Positions 47,648 through 57,879 of a stretch of 64,000 bases of DNA are shown here, one piece after another. Location: NCBI RefSeq assembly GCF_003336805.1, contig NZ_QFWJ01000003.1, positions 372,001 to 436,000 of the forward strand. Direction: 5' to 3'. The translations under genes and the position numbers were made by a program. The notes beneath the pieces were generated by a model. The model was not told where the DNA came from. It saw nothing but the letters and a program-made list of their open reading frames with translations, and searched no databases. Within the stretch, counting starts at the first letter, position 1; each line of letters opens with the position of its first letter. Source of the stretch: Marinospirillum perlucidum. GTDB lineage: Bacteria > Pseudomonadota > Gammaproteobacteria > Pseudomonadales > Halomonadaceae.

Positions 47648-49912
47648 TTATTCTTCAACTTCCAGGCGGTCGACCTTCTGAAAGCCACGCGGCAGCTTGT
47701 TGCCCCGACGTCCGCGTTCGCCCAGGTAGTGCTCCAGATCAGCCGGTTTGAGCTTGAGCTTGCGCTGACCGGCCAGAACTCTGAGGGTGGCTCCTTCGGG
47801 TAGCAGGGCTAGAGCGATCACTCTTTCCTCGCGATTGGCTGCCCGGCGGGCCGGGATATCCAGAATCTTGTTGCCTTTACCCTTGCTCAGCTGTGGCAGC
47901 TCGGTCACGGGGTAAACCAGCAGGCGACCCTCGTTGGAAAGCGCAGCCAGATAGAGGTTTTGGCCTTCTTCACAGCCTGGCAGTTTTTGCGGCGGCAGAA
48001 CTTCCGTGCCCTTGGGCGGATTAATCAGCGCCTTGCCCGCTTTGTTTTTGCTGGCCATATCACCCAGGGTGGTGATAAAGCCGTAACCGGCATCCGAGGC
48101 CACCAGCACCTGTTCTTCTTCCTGACCGATCAGCAGCCCCCGGAATTCGGCACCGGCTGGCGGGTTCAGTCGGCTGGTCAAGGGTTCACCCTGGCCTCTG
48201 GCCGAGGGCAGGCTGTGAGCGGGTAAACTATAGCTGCGGCCGGAATCATCCAGCAAAATGGCCTGCTGGTTGGTCTTGCCTTCGGCCGCCAGGAAGAAGC
48301 TATCACCACTTTTATAGTTGAGGCCCTCGGGGTTGATATCATGCCCCTTGGCCGCGCGAATCCAGCCTTTTTGTGAAAGCACGACCGTCACCGGATCAGC
48401 ACCAACCAGTTCGGTCTCCGAGAAGGCGCGGGCTTCCTGGATACTTTCCACGAGTGCCGAGCGGCGATCATCGCCAAAGTCTTCGGCATCCTTTTCCAGT
48501 TCGTCCTTGAGTAGCTGGCGCAGTTGGCTGTCACTACCCAGCAGTTGAGTCAATTTCTTGCGTTCTTTTTCCAGCTCGTTTTCTTCCCCGCGGATTTTTT
48601 CTTCTTCCAGACGGGCCAGATTACGCAGCTTCAGATCGAGGATGGCATCGGCCTGGCGATCCGACAGTCCGAAGGCGCGGATGAGTTCCTGCTTGGGGTG
48701 ATCTTCTTCGCGGATAATGCGGATGACTTCATCGATATTAAGGTAGGCAATCAAAAGGCCGGCCAGCAGATGCAGGCGATCTTCCACCTTCTTGAGACGG
48801 TTTTGCAGACGCTTGACCACGGTGCTGCGGCGAAAACTTAGCCATTCGCCCAGGAGGGTGTTTAGTGGTTTAACCTGGGGGCGGCCATCCAGACCGATGA
48901 CATTGAAGTTGGCGCGCTGGTTTTTTTCCAGATCCGTGGTGGCAAACAGATGGGCCATCAGCGCATCCATATCCACGCGTTTGGAACGGGGCACCAGGAC
49001 CAGGCGAACAGCGTTTTCATGGTCGGATTCATCGCGCAGGTCCGCTAGCAGGGGCAGCTTTTTGGCCTGCATCTGGGCAGCGATCTGTTCGAGTATCTTG
49101 CTGGGTGATACCTGATAAGGCAGGGCCTGAATAATGATTTCACCGTCTTCGACTGTCCAGGTGGCGCGGCTTTTAATCGAGCCTCGGCCGCTGGTATAGA
49201 TTTTTTCCAGTTCTTCTTTCGGGGTGATGATTTGTGCCCCGGTGGGGAAATCCGGCCCCTTCACGAACTGCATCAGCTGGGGCACAGTGGCTTCGGGATT
49301 TTCCAGCAGATGCACACAGGCTGCGGCTACCTCGCGAGCATTATGCGGCGGAATGTCCGTGGCCATACCCACGGCAATACCACTGCCACCATTGAGTAGC
49401 AGATGGGGCAGGCGAGCGGGAAGTACTTCCGGCTCCAGCATGGTGCCGTCAAAATTGGGAACCCAATCAACGGTGCCTTGGCCCAGCTCCTTGAGCAGGA
49501 GTTCGGAAAAGCGTGCCAGGCGCGATTCGGTATAACGCATGGCAGCAAAGGATTTAGGGTCATCCGGGCTACCCCAGTTACCCTGGCCATCCACCAGTGG
49601 ATAGCGGTAACTGAAATCCTGGGCCATGAGCACCATGGCTTCGTAACAGGCCGAGTCGCCGTGAGGGTGGAATTTACCCAGAACATCACCGACAGTACGC
49701 GCTGATTTCTTGTATTTGGCCGTGGCATTCAGGCCCAGCTCACTCATGGCATAGATGATGCGCCGCTGAACCGGCTTCATGCCATCCCCGATATGAGGCA
49801 GGGCACGATCCAGAATCACGTACATGGAATAATCGAGATAGGCCTTTTCGGTGTACTGGCTCAGGCTCTGGCGTTCAAAATTATCATCCACAAATTCGTT
49901 ATAGCTGCTCAT
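47648..49912 (-). CDS. parC: DNA topoisomerase IV subunit A
   Basis: ParC is the DNA-cleaving subunit of topoisomerase IV, which decatenates chromosomes. The 754-residue protein has RPVQRR-type N-terminal segment ([17 protein letters not shown]), the quinolone-region [13 protein letters not shown] (about residues 81-93) and the catalytic Tyr in [10 protein letters not shown] (Tyr 127). A C-terminal beta-propeller domain completes it. The ParC type is favoured over GyrA by the parE gene nearby and by the absence of a GyrA box. Confidence 0.96.
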   Translation of the reverse strand: MSSYNEFVDDNFERQSLSQYTEKAYLDYSMYVILDRALPHIGDGMKPVQRRIIYAMSELGLNATAKYKKSARTVGDVLGKFHPHGDSACYEAMVLMAQDFSYRYPLVDGQGNWGSPDDPKSFAAMRYTESRLARFSELLLKELGQGTVDWVPNFDGTMLEPEVLPARLPHLLLNGGSGIAVGMATDIPPHNAREVAAACVHLLENPEATVPQLMQFVKGPDFPTGAQIITPKEELEKIYTSGRGSIKSRATWTVEDGEIIIQALPYQVSPSKILEQIAAQMQAKKLPLLADLRDESDHENAVRLVLVPRSKRVDMDALMAHLFATTDLEKNQRANFNVIGLDGRPQVKPLNTLLGEWLSFRRSTVVKRLQNRLKKVEDRLHLLAGLLIAYLNIDEVIRIIREEDHPKQELIRAFGLSDRQADAILDLKLRNLARLEEEKIRGEENELEKERKKLTQLLGSDSQLRQLLKDELEKDAEDFGDDRRSALVESIQEARAFSETELVGADPVTVVLSQKGWIRAAKGHDINPEGLNYKSGDSFFLAAEGKTNQQAILLDDSGRSYSLPAHSLPSARGQGEPLTSRLNPPAGAEFRGLLIGQEEEQVLVASDAGYGFITTLGDMASKNKAGKALINPPKGTEVLPPQKLPGCEEGQNLYLAALSNEGRLLVYPVTELPQLSKGKGNKILDIPARRAANREERVIALALLPEGATLRVLAGQRKLKLKPADLEHYLGERGRRGNKLPRGFQKVDRLEVEE

Positions 49913-50103
49913 CGGGCTGGCCTTTTATTTTGAGGTCACGGCTGATCTTGAAAAAAACCTGCATAGCTTACTGGATAAATCCTCATTATTCACCAGCCAA
50001 CTTTGTTTCCTTGTGTAGACAAGGCTATCCCCCCCATCAGGCAGCCGCTATAATCAGCTTTAGCCTAATGACTGAGCTTCCCCGAGTGTCAGGGAGACAT
50101 GCG

Positions 50104-50943
50104 ATGATTTTGAAAGATTATATCCACCGTCCCGATGCCGACCCCAAGTCGGAAGAGACTTGTGCCGATGCGGCAACCCGTCTTCGTAATGCTTTTAAAA
50201 GCAATGAAGATGTTGTCGTATTAAATGATATTCGTGTGCCCTATGACGAAGGTCGGACGGTCAATGTCGATCATGTCGTTCTGCATAGCTATGGCATGAC
50301 GCTGATCAACAGTCGGGCTATTCATGGCAAGATCGAAATCAACTACCGTGGGGAATGGAGTCGCAGTATTCGGGGCCGGGAAGTGGCCATGCAGAACCCC
50401 ATTGAGATGTTCAAATATGTCAGTCGCAACCTGCGCCAGATGATGACTGAGAACATCGATCAACTCTTGACGCGCTCCAAGGGAAGCCAGAAAACCTTTG
50501 AGAACATGCCCATAGATACCCTGTTTATTCAGGCCCCCAAGAGCGCTATCGTGGGAACGGGCATTAACAATTCCAGCATTATTTTTGCCGAAGCCCTGAC
50601 CCAGAGCATCAACCGGACCTTCAGTGCTTACAAGAAGCGCGAATTCCAGATGTACGGTGGTCTGGACACCTTCAAAATCTCGCGCTCGGATATGTACGCC
50701 ATTGCCGATTTCTTAATGGGCAATGATATTGATCGCAGCAGCTATCCGGACAGCAATGAAAGCGGTGAGACCACCCGTACCGAGCAAGCCCCCCAGGGTA
50801 AACGCGGTATTATCAAGGCGCATTCCACCCTGCCCGTGAAAATCATTAAAGGGCGCAATATCAAGCCGGGCAAGAAAAAGCGTCATGAAGAAGCAGGTCA
50901 TGAAGCTGAAGAAGAAAAGCAGGATAGTCTTTCTTCTCACTAA
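50104..50943 (+). CDS. NERD domain protein with charged C-terminal tail
   Basis: A 279-residue protein. The N-terminal half (ATRLRNAFKSNEDVVVLNDIRVPYDEGRTVNVDHVVLHSYGMTLINSRAIHGKIE) matches the nuclease-related domain (NERD), with the D-x-V-V-x-xG motif of the restriction-endonuclease-like fold. The C-terminal part (after about 225) is low-complexity and rich in Lys, Glu and His. NERD proteins are poorly characterised. AGGGAG stands eight bases before the ATG; an upstream in-frame extension is not supported. It is divergent from parC across 191 bases and convergent with parE. Confidence 0.85.
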   Translation: MILKDYIHRPDADPKSEETCADAATRLRNAFKSNEDVVVLNDIRVPYDEGRTVNVDHVVLHSYGMTLINSRAIHGKIEINYRGEWSRSIRGREVAMQNPIEMFKYVSRNLRQMMTENIDQLLTRSKGSQKTFENMPIDTLFIQAPKSAIVGTGINNSSIIFAEALTQSINRTFSAYKKREFQMYGGLDTFKISRSDMYAIADFLMGNDIDRSSYPDSNESGETTRTEQAPQGKRGIIKAHSTLPVKIIKGRNIKPGKKKRHEEAGHEAEEEKQDSLSSH

Positions 50944-50959
50944 AAGATGCCTTTACTAA

Positions 50960-50987
50960 AAAAGCCGATCCCAGGATCGGCTTTTTT
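50960..50987. terminator. Bidirectional terminator between the NERD gene and parE
   Basis: GCCGATCC (50964-50971) pairs with GGATCGGC (50974-50981) with a run of A on the left and of T on the right, so it serves both strands. Confidence 0.93.
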
Positions 50988-51064
50988 ATTGCTTGGCTGA
51001 AAGGGCTGGCTAAGCGGTTGTGCTTAAACACCCCAGCCCTGCTGCGTGTGAAATGACCCCGGAA

Positions 51065-52966
51065 TCAATTTACTTCCGCAAGATTACCCTTGGATTCCAG
51101 CCAGCTTTTACGATCAGAAGAGCGTTTTTTGGCCAGGAGCATATCCAGCAGTTCGCTGACTTGATCGCCTTCCTCGCGATAGAGCTGCACCAGGCGGCGG
51201 GTCTCCGGAGCCATGGTGGTTTCACGCAGCTGCTGAGGGTTCATTTCACCCAGACCCTTGAAGCGTTGGGTATTGATCTTGGCCTTGCGACCACTGAGGC
51301 GGTCCAGCACCGCTTCTTTTTCCCCTTCATCCAGGGCATAGAAGACTTCCTTGCCACAGTCGATGCGATACAGCGGGGGCATGGCAACAAAGACATGGCC
51401 CTGGTCAACCAGCGCCGGGAAATGACGCAGGAAGAGCGCGCAGAGCAGGGTGGCGATGTGCAGGCCATCCGAGTCAGCATCAGCCAGAATACAGATCTTG
51501 TTGTATCTCAGGCCCTTGAGATCATCGGAGCCGGGGTCAATGCCCAGCGCCACGGCAATGTCGTGAACCTCCTGGGAGGCGAGGATCTGCGAGGAGTCCA
51601 CTTCCCAGGTATTCAGGATTTTACCTCGCAGCGGCATGATGGCCTGATAGGTTCGGTCTCGGGCCTGTTTGGCCGAGCCGCCTGCCGAATCCCCTTCCAC
51701 CAGAAAGAGTTCACTGCGGGCGATATCCGTGCCGGTACAGTCGGCCAGTTTGCCGGGCAGGGCCGGTCCCTGGGTGACTTTTTTACGTACTACTTTCTTG
51801 GCCGCACGCAGGCGTCTATTGGCACGGCTGAGTACCAGTTCGGCCAGACGCTCGGCATCCAGGGTGTGCTGGTTAAGCCACAGAGAAAAGGCATCCTTGA
51901 TCACGCCACTGATAAAAGCAGCGCTCTGGCGTGATGACAGGCGTTCCTTGGTTTGACCGGCAAACTGGGGGTCCTGCATCTTTAGAGAGAGTACAAAAGC
52001 ACAGTCCTGCCAGAGATCTTCCGGAGCCAGACGCACTCCGCGTGGCAGCAGGTTGCGGTACTCGCAGAATTCTTTCAGGGCATCCAGCAGGCCGGAGCGC
52101 AGGCCGTTAACATGAGTGCCGCCCTGGGGGGTGGGAATCAGGTTAACGTAGCTTTCCTGGATGAGTTCACCGCCTTCGGGCAACCAGAAGATGGCCCAGT
52201 CTACGGCCTCATGCTGGGCACTGAACTCACCGCTGAAGGGTTGTTCGGGCAGGGTTTCCCAATCCTTGCAGCTTAGCGTCAGGTAATCCCTGAGACCGTC
52301 TTCAAAATACCATTCGTCTTCACTGACCAGGCCGGTTTCGGCATCCTTTTCCTGCTCGTTGATAAAGCGGATTTTCAGGCCCGGACAGAGTACGGCCTTG
52401 GCCCGTAGCAGGTGCCTGAGACGGCCCAGGGCATAGCGCGGGCTATCAAAATAGCTTTCATCGATCCAGTAACGCAGACAGGTGCCGGTATTCTTTTTGC
52501 CACAACTGCCAATGATCTCCAGTTCCGAGGCCTTTTCGCCATCGGCAAAGGTGATGCGTTGCACCTGCCCCTGACGCCAGACGGTGACTTCCAGCTTGTG
52601 GGACAGGGCATTGACGACCGAGACACCCACGCCGTGTAGACCGCCGGAAAATTCATAGTTCTTGTTGGAAAACTTGCCCCCGGCATGCAGGCGGGTGAGG
52701 ATGAGTTCCACACCGGAAACACCGTATTCAGGGTGAGGGTCCGTGGGCATGCCGCGGCCGTTATCCTGCACGCTAAGACTGTTATCTTCATGCAGGGTAA
52801 CGGTAATCTCGCTGGCGTGACCGGCCAGGGCCTCGTCCACACTGTTATCGATGACTTCCTGAGCCAAGTGGTTGGGACGAGAGGTGTCGGTGTACATGCC
52901 CGGGCGTTTACGCACGGGATCAAGGCCGGTTAAAACTTCAATGGCACTGGCGTTGTATTGGCTCAT
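51065..52966 (-). CDS. parE: DNA topoisomerase IV subunit B
   Basis: GHKL ATPase subunit that works with ParC. The 633-residue protein has the ATP-binding blocks VIDNSVDEALAGHA, DNGRGMPTDPH and GGLHGVGVSVVNALS, and the TOPRIM domain EGDSAGGSAKQARDR and ADADSDGLHIATLL. The length fits ParE rather than the longer GyrB. AGGAT precedes the ATG. parC lies 1.2 kb away on the same strand with the NERD gene between. Confidence 0.97.
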   Translation of the reverse strand: MSQYNASAIEVLTGLDPVRKRPGMYTDTSRPNHLAQEVIDNSVDEALAGHASEITVTLHEDNSLSVQDNGRGMPTDPHPEYGVSGVELILTRLHAGGKFSNKNYEFSGGLHGVGVSVVNALSHKLEVTVWRQGQVQRITFADGEKASELEIIGSCGKKNTGTCLRYWIDESYFDSPRYALGRLRHLLRAKAVLCPGLKIRFINEQEKDAETGLVSEDEWYFEDGLRDYLTLSCKDWETLPEQPFSGEFSAQHEAVDWAIFWLPEGGELIQESYVNLIPTPQGGTHVNGLRSGLLDALKEFCEYRNLLPRGVRLAPEDLWQDCAFVLSLKMQDPQFAGQTKERLSSRQSAAFISGVIKDAFSLWLNQHTLDAERLAELVLSRANRRLRAAKKVVRKKVTQGPALPGKLADCTGTDIARSELFLVEGDSAGGSAKQARDRTYQAIMPLRGKILNTWEVDSSQILASQEVHDIAVALGIDPGSDDLKGLRYNKICILADADSDGLHIATLLCALFLRHFPALVDQGHVFVAMPPLYRIDCGKEVFYALDEGEKEAVLDRLSGRKAKINTQRFKGLGEMNPQQLRETTMAPETRRLVQLYREEGDQVSELLDMLLAKKRSSDRKSWLESKGNLAEVN

Positions 52967-53082
52967 CTGACTTATCCTGATTACACCGAGGCTAGTGGAA
53001 AGCGCACTAGTTTGCCCTGAAGCAGGGGCGGGTGTCGAGTGACTACTGTGTTTTTATTCAAGGTTTTTGTAGTAGACAGGCA

Positions 53083-53119
53083 TAAAAAAGCCTGCAGACC
53101 TCAAGAGGTTGCAGGCTTA
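53083..53119 (-). terminator. Terminator of pckA
   Basis: Stem GCCTGCA-ACCTC with its complement AGGT-GCAGGC (centred near 53103) and, on the minus strand, a run of six T (53089-53084). It lies 18 bases after the pckA stop. Confidence 0.85.
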
Positions 53120-53136
53120 TTCTTCACGCAGGCGAA

Positions 53137-54699
53137 TTATTCGCTCAGCGTTGGGCCTGCCTGGATGATGGCCTCGTCCACACCGGAGAATTTACGGAAA
53201 TTCTCGATAAAGCTGGAAGCCAGCTCTTTGGCCTGACGATCATAGGCATCTTTATCTTCCCAGGTTTCTCTGGGGTTCAGCAGGCTGGCATCAACACCGG
53301 GAACGTGCGTAGGAATCTGCAGGTTCAGGGTGCGCAGGGTTTCAGTTTCGCTATCAGCCAGGGCACCGTTTTGTACCGCATTAACGATGGCACGGGTTGT
53401 AGGAATGCTGAAGCGGTTACCGCCCTGGCCGTAGGCACCACCGGTCCAGCCGGTGTTAACCAGGTAAACCTTGGAATCAAAGGCTTCGATACGTTTGATC
53501 AGCAGATCGGCATACTCACGCGCAGGACGCGGGAAGAAAGGCGCACCGAAACAGGTCGAGAAGGTGGCTTCCAGACCGGAAGTGGAGCCCATTTCTGTAG
53601 AGCCCACCTTGGCGGTGTAACCGGACAGGAAGTGATAGGCAGCCGCTTCCTTGGACAGAATAGAAACGGGAGGCAGAACACCGCTCATGTCACAAGTCAG
53701 GAAGATAATGGCATTGGGTTCACCTGCGCGGTTTTCCATAACGCGTTTTTCCACGTGCTCCAGCGGGTAGGCTGCGCGGGAGTTCTGGGTCAGGCTGTCA
53801 TCGGCATAATCCGGCTCGCGCAGCTCGTCCAGTACCACGTTTTCCAGTACGGAACCAAAACGAATGGCATCCCAGATGATGGGTTCGTTCTTTTGTGACA
53901 GGTCGATACACTTGGCGTAGCAGCCGCCTTCGATGTTGAAGACAGTGCCCACACCCCAACCGTGCTCGTCATCACCAATCAGGTAGCGGGATGGATCGGC
54001 GGACAGGGTGGTTTTGCCCGTACCGGACAGACCAAAGAAGAGGGTGGTTTCGCCGTCTTCGCCAACATTGGCCGAGCAGTGCATGGGCAGTACATCGGCA
54101 TCCGGCAGCAGGAAGTTCTGCACGGAGAACATGGCTTTTTTCATTTCCCCGGCATAACGCATACCGGCGATCAGAACGCGACGCTCGGCAAAGTTGATGA
54201 TGACACAGCCATCGGAGTTGGTGCCGTCGCGGGAAGGATCACACTCAAAATCAGGTGCATTGAGAATGGTCCACTCTTCCTTGGCGGAAGGGTTGAAGCT
54301 GTCAGGGCGGATAAACAGGGTGCGACCAAACAGATTGTGCCAGGCAGTACCTGTGGTGACACGTACAGGCAGGTAGTGTTCGGGATCGGAACCAACATGA
54401 AGTTCGGAAACAAAGTGATCGCTTTCTTTCAGGAAGCTATCAACACGATCCCAGAGCGCGGAGAACTTTTCGGCACTGAAAGGACGGTTAATGGCGCCCC
54501 ATTCAATTTGTGTGGAAGTGGAAGGCTCATCGACAATAAAACGATCCAACGGTGAGCGCCCGGTGCGTTGACCAGTATTGACAACCAAGGCTCCGTTGTT
54601 GGCAAGGTGGCCTTCGCCACGTTGAATGGCAAGTTCGATCAGTTGGGCATTGCTTAGGTTGGTATGAGTTTTCACAGCGCTCTCGTTAATGTTGGTCAT
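53137..54699 (-). CDS. pckA: Phosphoenolpyruvate carboxykinase (ATP)
   Basis: PckA turns oxaloacetate and ATP into PEP, CO2 and ADP, the entry to gluconeogenesis. The 520-residue enzyme has [14 protein letters not shown] near the N-terminus, the P-loop [16 protein letters not shown] (about residues 228-243), the [18 protein letters not shown] segment, and [12 protein letters not shown]. It belongs to the conserved nudE-yrfG-hslRO-pckA neighbourhood. The ribosome site is weak. CRP control is plausible from known biology, but no good CRP site was seen upstream. Confidence 0.97.
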   Translation of the reverse strand: MTNINESAVKTHTNLSNAQLIELAIQRGEGHLANNGALVVNTGQRTGRSPLDRFIVDEPSTSTQIEWGAINRPFSAEKFSALWDRVDSFLKESDHFVSELHVGSDPEHYLPVRVTTGTAWHNLFGRTLFIRPDSFNPSAKEEWTILNAPDFECDPSRDGTNSDGCVIINFAERRVLIAGMRYAGEMKKAMFSVQNFLLPDADVLPMHCSANVGEDGETTLFFGLSGTGKTTLSADPSRYLIGDDEHGWGVGTVFNIEGGCYAKCIDLSQKNEPIIWDAIRFGSVLENVVLDELREPDYADDSLTQNSRAAYPLEHVEKRVMENRAGEPNAIIFLTCDMSGVLPPVSILSKEAAAYHFLSGYTAKVGSTEMGSTSGLEATFSTCFGAPFFPRPAREYADLLIKRIEAFDSKVYLVNTGWTGGAYGQGGNRFSIPTTRAIVNAVQNGALADSETETLRTLNLQIPTHVPGVDASLLNPRETWEDKDAYDRQAKELASSFIENFRKFSGVDEAIIQAGPTLSE

Positions 54700-55016
54700 T
54701 AGTCAAGGGTGGCCTTTTTATCTTAGTCGCCCGAAAAAAGAGGGCGCTATTATGTCAAAAAAACCTTTCAGGGCGAAGACTTGCGCTCAGTCAAAAAGTG
54801 ACCAAAAGCCAGTGTAGGCCCATTACATAAATAAAATCGTTTAAAAACAGTTGGTTGCAGCCTATAAATAATAATTATTCCACTTCTGGTCAGAAAGTGT
54901 TCAATAGTGACTACAGAGTGTTTTTAGCGAGGTTTTTTCAGGCCTGCCTGCACAACTGTTTTTTTGGCGTTCCAGCTCTTGGAAAAGGCTGCCCCTGTCA
55001 GGGCAGCCAGGTTTTG
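54700..55016. other. 317-bp region between pckA and hslO
   Basis: Both flanking genes are on the minus strand. The region holds the pckA promoter and the hslO terminator. An imperfect inverted repeat CACTTCTG-GT-CAGAAAGTG (54881-54899) is upstream of pckA. No TGTGA-N6-TCACA site and no ORF with support were found. Confidence 0.5.
54982..55008 (-). terminator. Terminator of the hslO operon
   Basis: GGCTGCCC (54987-54994) pairs with GGGCAGCC (55001-55008) with a 6-nt loop; on the minus strand TTTTCC follows. It lies just after the hslO stop. Its short T run suggests moderate efficiency. Confidence 0.75.
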
Positions 55017-55928
55017 TTAGTGCAGTTGGTGGCCATCCGGCAGGTTTTTGGCACCGGGTTGCCCGAAGATTTCCGACAAGTCTTCTTTGCCAAAAGTGTA
55101 GCGGGTATTGCAGAAATGGCACTGAGTTTCCACCTTGCCTTCTTCCTCAAGGATTTCCTGCAGTTGCTCTTCACCCAGGCTGGCTAGGGCTTCACCGGTG
55201 CGTTCACGCGAACAGGTACAGCCAAAAGCCAAGGGGTGGGCCGGGAAAAGCCGCAGGGTTTCCTCATGGTAGAGGCGGTGCAGAAGCTCTTCAGCAGGCA
55301 GCTCCAGGAGTTCTTCTGCCTTCACGGTTGCTGCCAGTTGGGTAATGCGATTCCAGGCATCCGGGTCCTGATTATTGTGATCATCCGGGAGCTGTTGAAT
55401 CAGTAAACCGGCTGCCTGTTGCTGATCAGCCTCCAGCCAGATATGGGTGGGCAGTTGTTCGGAGTTGGCAAAATAGCTTTCCAGGCAGTTGGAGAGCCGA
55501 TCGGAATCCAACGCCACTATGCCCTGATAGCGTTTGCCTTGGGCCGGATCTAGGGTGATCACCAGTTGACCTTCGCCCATAAGCGCTTGCAAGCCCTCTG
55601 CTTGCGGCTCGCCTTCATAACGGGCAATGGCCCGCAACTGATCGCCACCCTGGCGGCCGGTATTGCATTCGGCCATCATCAGAGTAACCGGCCCCTTGCC
55701 GCGTACTTCCAGGCTCAGGGTGCCTTCCAGCTTAACGGTGGCTGTCAGTAGTGCAGCGGCGGCCAGCAGTTGACCCAGTTGGGTTTCCACAGCCTGGGGA
55801 TAATCATGCCGATCCAACACTTCCTGGAAGGTGCTTTGCAGGTGCACGAGTTCGCCGCGCACGGCGGTCTGGTCAAACAGAAAGCGTTGTACCTGATCCT
55901 GGGTCGGGGCCTTGTCTTGAGTAGTCAT
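55017..55928 (-). CDS. hslO: Redox-regulated chaperone Hsp33
   Basis: Hsp33 is a holdase activated by oxidation. The 303-residue protein has the core domain and a C-terminal zinc-redox switch with CxC (GCTCSRERTG, near residues 234-236) and CxxC (CHFC, near 269-272). It overlaps hslR by four bases (ATGA). Part of the conserved yrfG-hslR-hslO unit. Confidence 0.96.
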   Translation of the reverse strand: MTTQDKAPTQDQVQRFLFDQTAVRGELVHLQSTFQEVLDRHDYPQAVETQLGQLLAAAALLTATVKLEGTLSLEVRGKGPVTLMMAECNTGRQGGDQLRAIARYEGEPQAEGLQALMGEGQLVITLDPAQGKRYQGIVALDSDRLSNCLESYFANSEQLPTHIWLEADQQQAAGLLIQQLPDDHNNQDPDAWNRITQLAATVKAEELLELPAEELLHRLYHEETLRLFPAHPLAFGCTCSRERTGEALASLGEEQLQEILEEEGKVETQCHFCNTRYTFGKEDLSEIFGQPGAKNLPDGHQLH

Positions 55929-56335
55929 TCAATATCCTGCCGTTTAAAGCGCTGAAGTTGTCTGCGAGATTTCTTGTCCGGACGCTGTTGAGGCGCCAGG
56001 GTGGCAGCGCCGGCCAGGCGACGCTTTTCCGCTTCCGCTGCTCTTTTGTCCTGACTGGCCTGGGTTTCCTGGTAGAGTTTCTGGGCTTCACTGGCCGGGC
56101 CGCGCTGATTCGATAACGCCAGGACTTCAATCTCCTTGCGATCCCAGCCCTGAGCAATTTTCAGGCGGGCACCCACTTCGACCAGACGGCTGACTTTGGG
56201 GCGTTGGCCGTCATATTCAACCTTGCCGTTTTCAATGGCGGTTTTGGCCAGGTTGCGGGTTTTGAAAAAACGGGCCGCCCAGAGCCATTTATCCAGACGG
56301 ACCTCCTGTGAAGATGCAGCGCTTTTCTTGTTCAT
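55925..56335 (-). CDS. hslR: Heat-shock protein 15 (S4 domain)
   Basis: Hsp15 binds 50S subunits that carry nascent chains after chain termination failure. The 136-residue protein opens with an S4 RNA-binding domain (VRLDKWLWAARFFKTRNLAKTAIENGKVEYDGQRPK) followed by a Lys/Arg/Gln-rich tail. It overlaps yrfG and hslO by four bases each, so the three are co-translated. Confidence 0.95.
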   Translation of the reverse strand: MNKKSAASSQEVRLDKWLWAARFFKTRNLAKTAIENGKVEYDGQRPKVSRLVEVGARLKIAQGWDRKEIEVLALSNQRGPASEAQKLYQETQASQDKRAAEAEKRRLAGAATLAPQQRPDKKSRRQLQRFKRQDIE

Positions 56336-57012
56336 GATGCCGGTGATAAGGGTGGTTTGTTAACAGGTTGCAGTTCGGCAAAGCGGGTTACTGCCGGAAA
56401 TTCGGTCATCTGGCGAATCGGGGTTTGGCTATCCGGCTGGGTGATGGTAATCAATTCGGCAATGCCGTAGCGCTTGGCCGAGGCGAGCACCTCTTCATTG
56501 TCGTCGATTAACAGGGTGCGGGCCGGATCAAAGGGTTCGATTTTCATCAAGGCTTCCCAGTAGCCCTGCTCTTCCTTGGGGATGCCGACATCTGCCGAGC
56601 TGACGATGGCATCCAGGTAGTCATCCAGACCGGTGAGGCCGAGCTTCAATTCCAGGCTTTTACGGTCGGCATTGGTGGCCAGTATCACCCGTGGATGAGC
56701 TTCCTGTAACCAGGTGAGAAAATCCACGGCATCAGCTCGAAAACCAATCAGATGCTGGATTTCATGTTTTAAAGCAACAATGTCCACACCCAGGCGGTCA
56801 GTCCAGTAATCCAGGCTGTACCAGTTGAGCTGTCCCTTTTCGGCCAGGATTTTGGGAACCAGATCAGCCTTTACAGCTTCCGGGTCCAGCTTATGCAGTT
56901 CGGCATAGCGACGCGGCAGATGCTCCAGCCAGAAGTGGCTGTCAAAGTGCAAATCCAGCAGGGTGCCATCCATGTCCAGCAAAACTGTGTCGATGCAACT
57001 CCAATTGATCAT
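56332..57012 (-). CDS. yrfG: GMP/IMP nucleotidase YrfG (HAD family)
   Basis: A 226-residue HAD-superfamily hydrolase. Motif I is LLDMDGTLLD (residues 12-21), motif II/III ILATNADRKSLELKLGLTGLDDYL, and motif IV LLIDDNEEVL. E. coli YrfG dephosphorylates GMP and IMP. It is first in the yrfG-hslR-hslO operon and divergent from nudE. Confidence 0.93.
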   Translation of the reverse strand: MINWSCIDTVLLDMDGTLLDLHFDSHFWLEHLPRRYAELHKLDPEAVKADLVPKILAEKGQLNWYSLDYWTDRLGVDIVALKHEIQHLIGFRADAVDFLTWLQEAHPRVILATNADRKSLELKLGLTGLDDYLDAIVSSADVGIPKEEQGYWEALMKIEPFDPARTLLIDDNEEVLASAKRYGIAELITITQPDSQTPIRQMTEFPAVTRFAELQPVNKPPLSPAS

Positions 57013-57128
57013 GCTCGGCCTTGTGGGTCGGTGGGATAGGGTTGATAATTAACTGGATTGTAGCTGAAGTTGAGTTCGACCAGAACCCATATCACCTTTT
57101 GATCGATAACAACCGAGGAGTGGCTCCC

Positions 57129-57713
57129 ATGCCGGTTCGACCCAGTATTCTGCAGCGGAAAATCGTGGCGCAAAGCCGCCTCTTCAAGGTGGAAGAGATG
57201 CACCTGGAATTTGCCAATGGGGTTCAGCGCCATTATGAGCGGCTGGTCAGCCAGGGGCTCGGGGCTGTCATGGTGGTTGCCCTCACTGATCAGGGGGAAG
57301 TAGTCCTGATCCAGGAATATGCCGGGGGTATGCATGACTATGTTCTGGCTTTACCCAAAGGGTTGGTGGAAGCCGGTGAGGATCTGTTGGTGGCCGCCAA
57401 TCGCGAGCTGATGGAAGAAACCGGCTATGGTGCCCGCCAACTGGAACCCCTGACACAACTGTCTCTGGCTCCCAATTACATGGGCCACAAAATGCAGGTG
57501 GTCCTGGCCAGGGATCTCTACCCTTGCAAGCTGGAAGGCGACGAACCGGAACCCCTGGAAGTCAAACTGCATCCGCTGGATCAGCTGGGTGAGCTGCTGG
57601 GCCGGGATGATTTTCATGAAGGGCGTTCGATTGCGGCGCTTTATATCGCCCAGGAAAGGCTTAAGCAAGATGATTCCTGGCAAGGCCAGGGCAACTGGCA
57701 GGAACTGAGTTAA
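57129..57713 (+). CDS. nudE: ADP compounds hydrolase NudE
   Basis: Nudix hydrolase acting on ADP-ribose, NADH and Ap3A/Ap2A. The 194-residue protein carries a full Nudix box (G-x5-E-x7-REU-x-EE-x-GU) at about residues 78-100: GLVEAGEDLLVAANRELMEE then TGYG. The start at 57129 is set by GAGGAG nine bases upstream; 36 codons upstream in frame have no support. Divergent from yrfG, as in relatives. Confidence 0.95.
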   Translation: MPVRPSILQRKIVAQSRLFKVEEMHLEFANGVQRHYERLVSQGLGAVMVVALTDQGEVVLIQEYAGGMHDYVLALPKGLVEAGEDLLVAANRELMEETGYGARQLEPLTQLSLAPNYMGHKMQVVLARDLYPCKLEGDEPEPLEVKLHPLDQLGELLGRDDFHEGRSIAALYIAQERLKQDDSWQGQGNWQELS

Positions 57714-57731
57714 GCGCTGTTTAACAACCAG

Positions 57732-57764
57732 GCCGGTAAACTTTTAGGATTACCGGCACTTTTG
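57732..57764 (+). terminator. Probable terminator of nudE
   Basis: GCCGGTAA (57732-57739) pairs perfectly with TTACCGGC (57750-57757) around a 10-nt loop, followed by ACTTTTG. The T run is short, so confidence is moderate. Confidence 0.55.
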
Positions 57765-57809
57765 ACGGCGTTTGGGTCTCCATAGGCAGGGCGTAGGCTT
57801 AGGTCATGA

Positions 57810-57836
57810 CTTGAAATTCAGCGCGAGGAGCCGCAT
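57810..57836 (+). promoter_or_regulatory. Sigma32-like promoter candidate of lon
   Basis: CTTGAAA (57810-57816) then 14 bases and CCGCAT (57831-57836) resemble the heat-shock consensus CTTGAAA-N11-16-CCCCAT with one -10 mismatch. It lies 44 bases before the lon start. Sigma70 elements were not evident in the spacer. Confidence 0.5.
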
Positions 57837-57879
57837 CAAGGGAATCATAAGTTAACTCCTTGTGACTAGAGGCCAGTGC

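Noticed and set aside
51020..51934. 304-codon plus-strand frame at the 3' end of parE
   Set aside because: Antisense to the conserved TOPRIM region of parE; no independent support.
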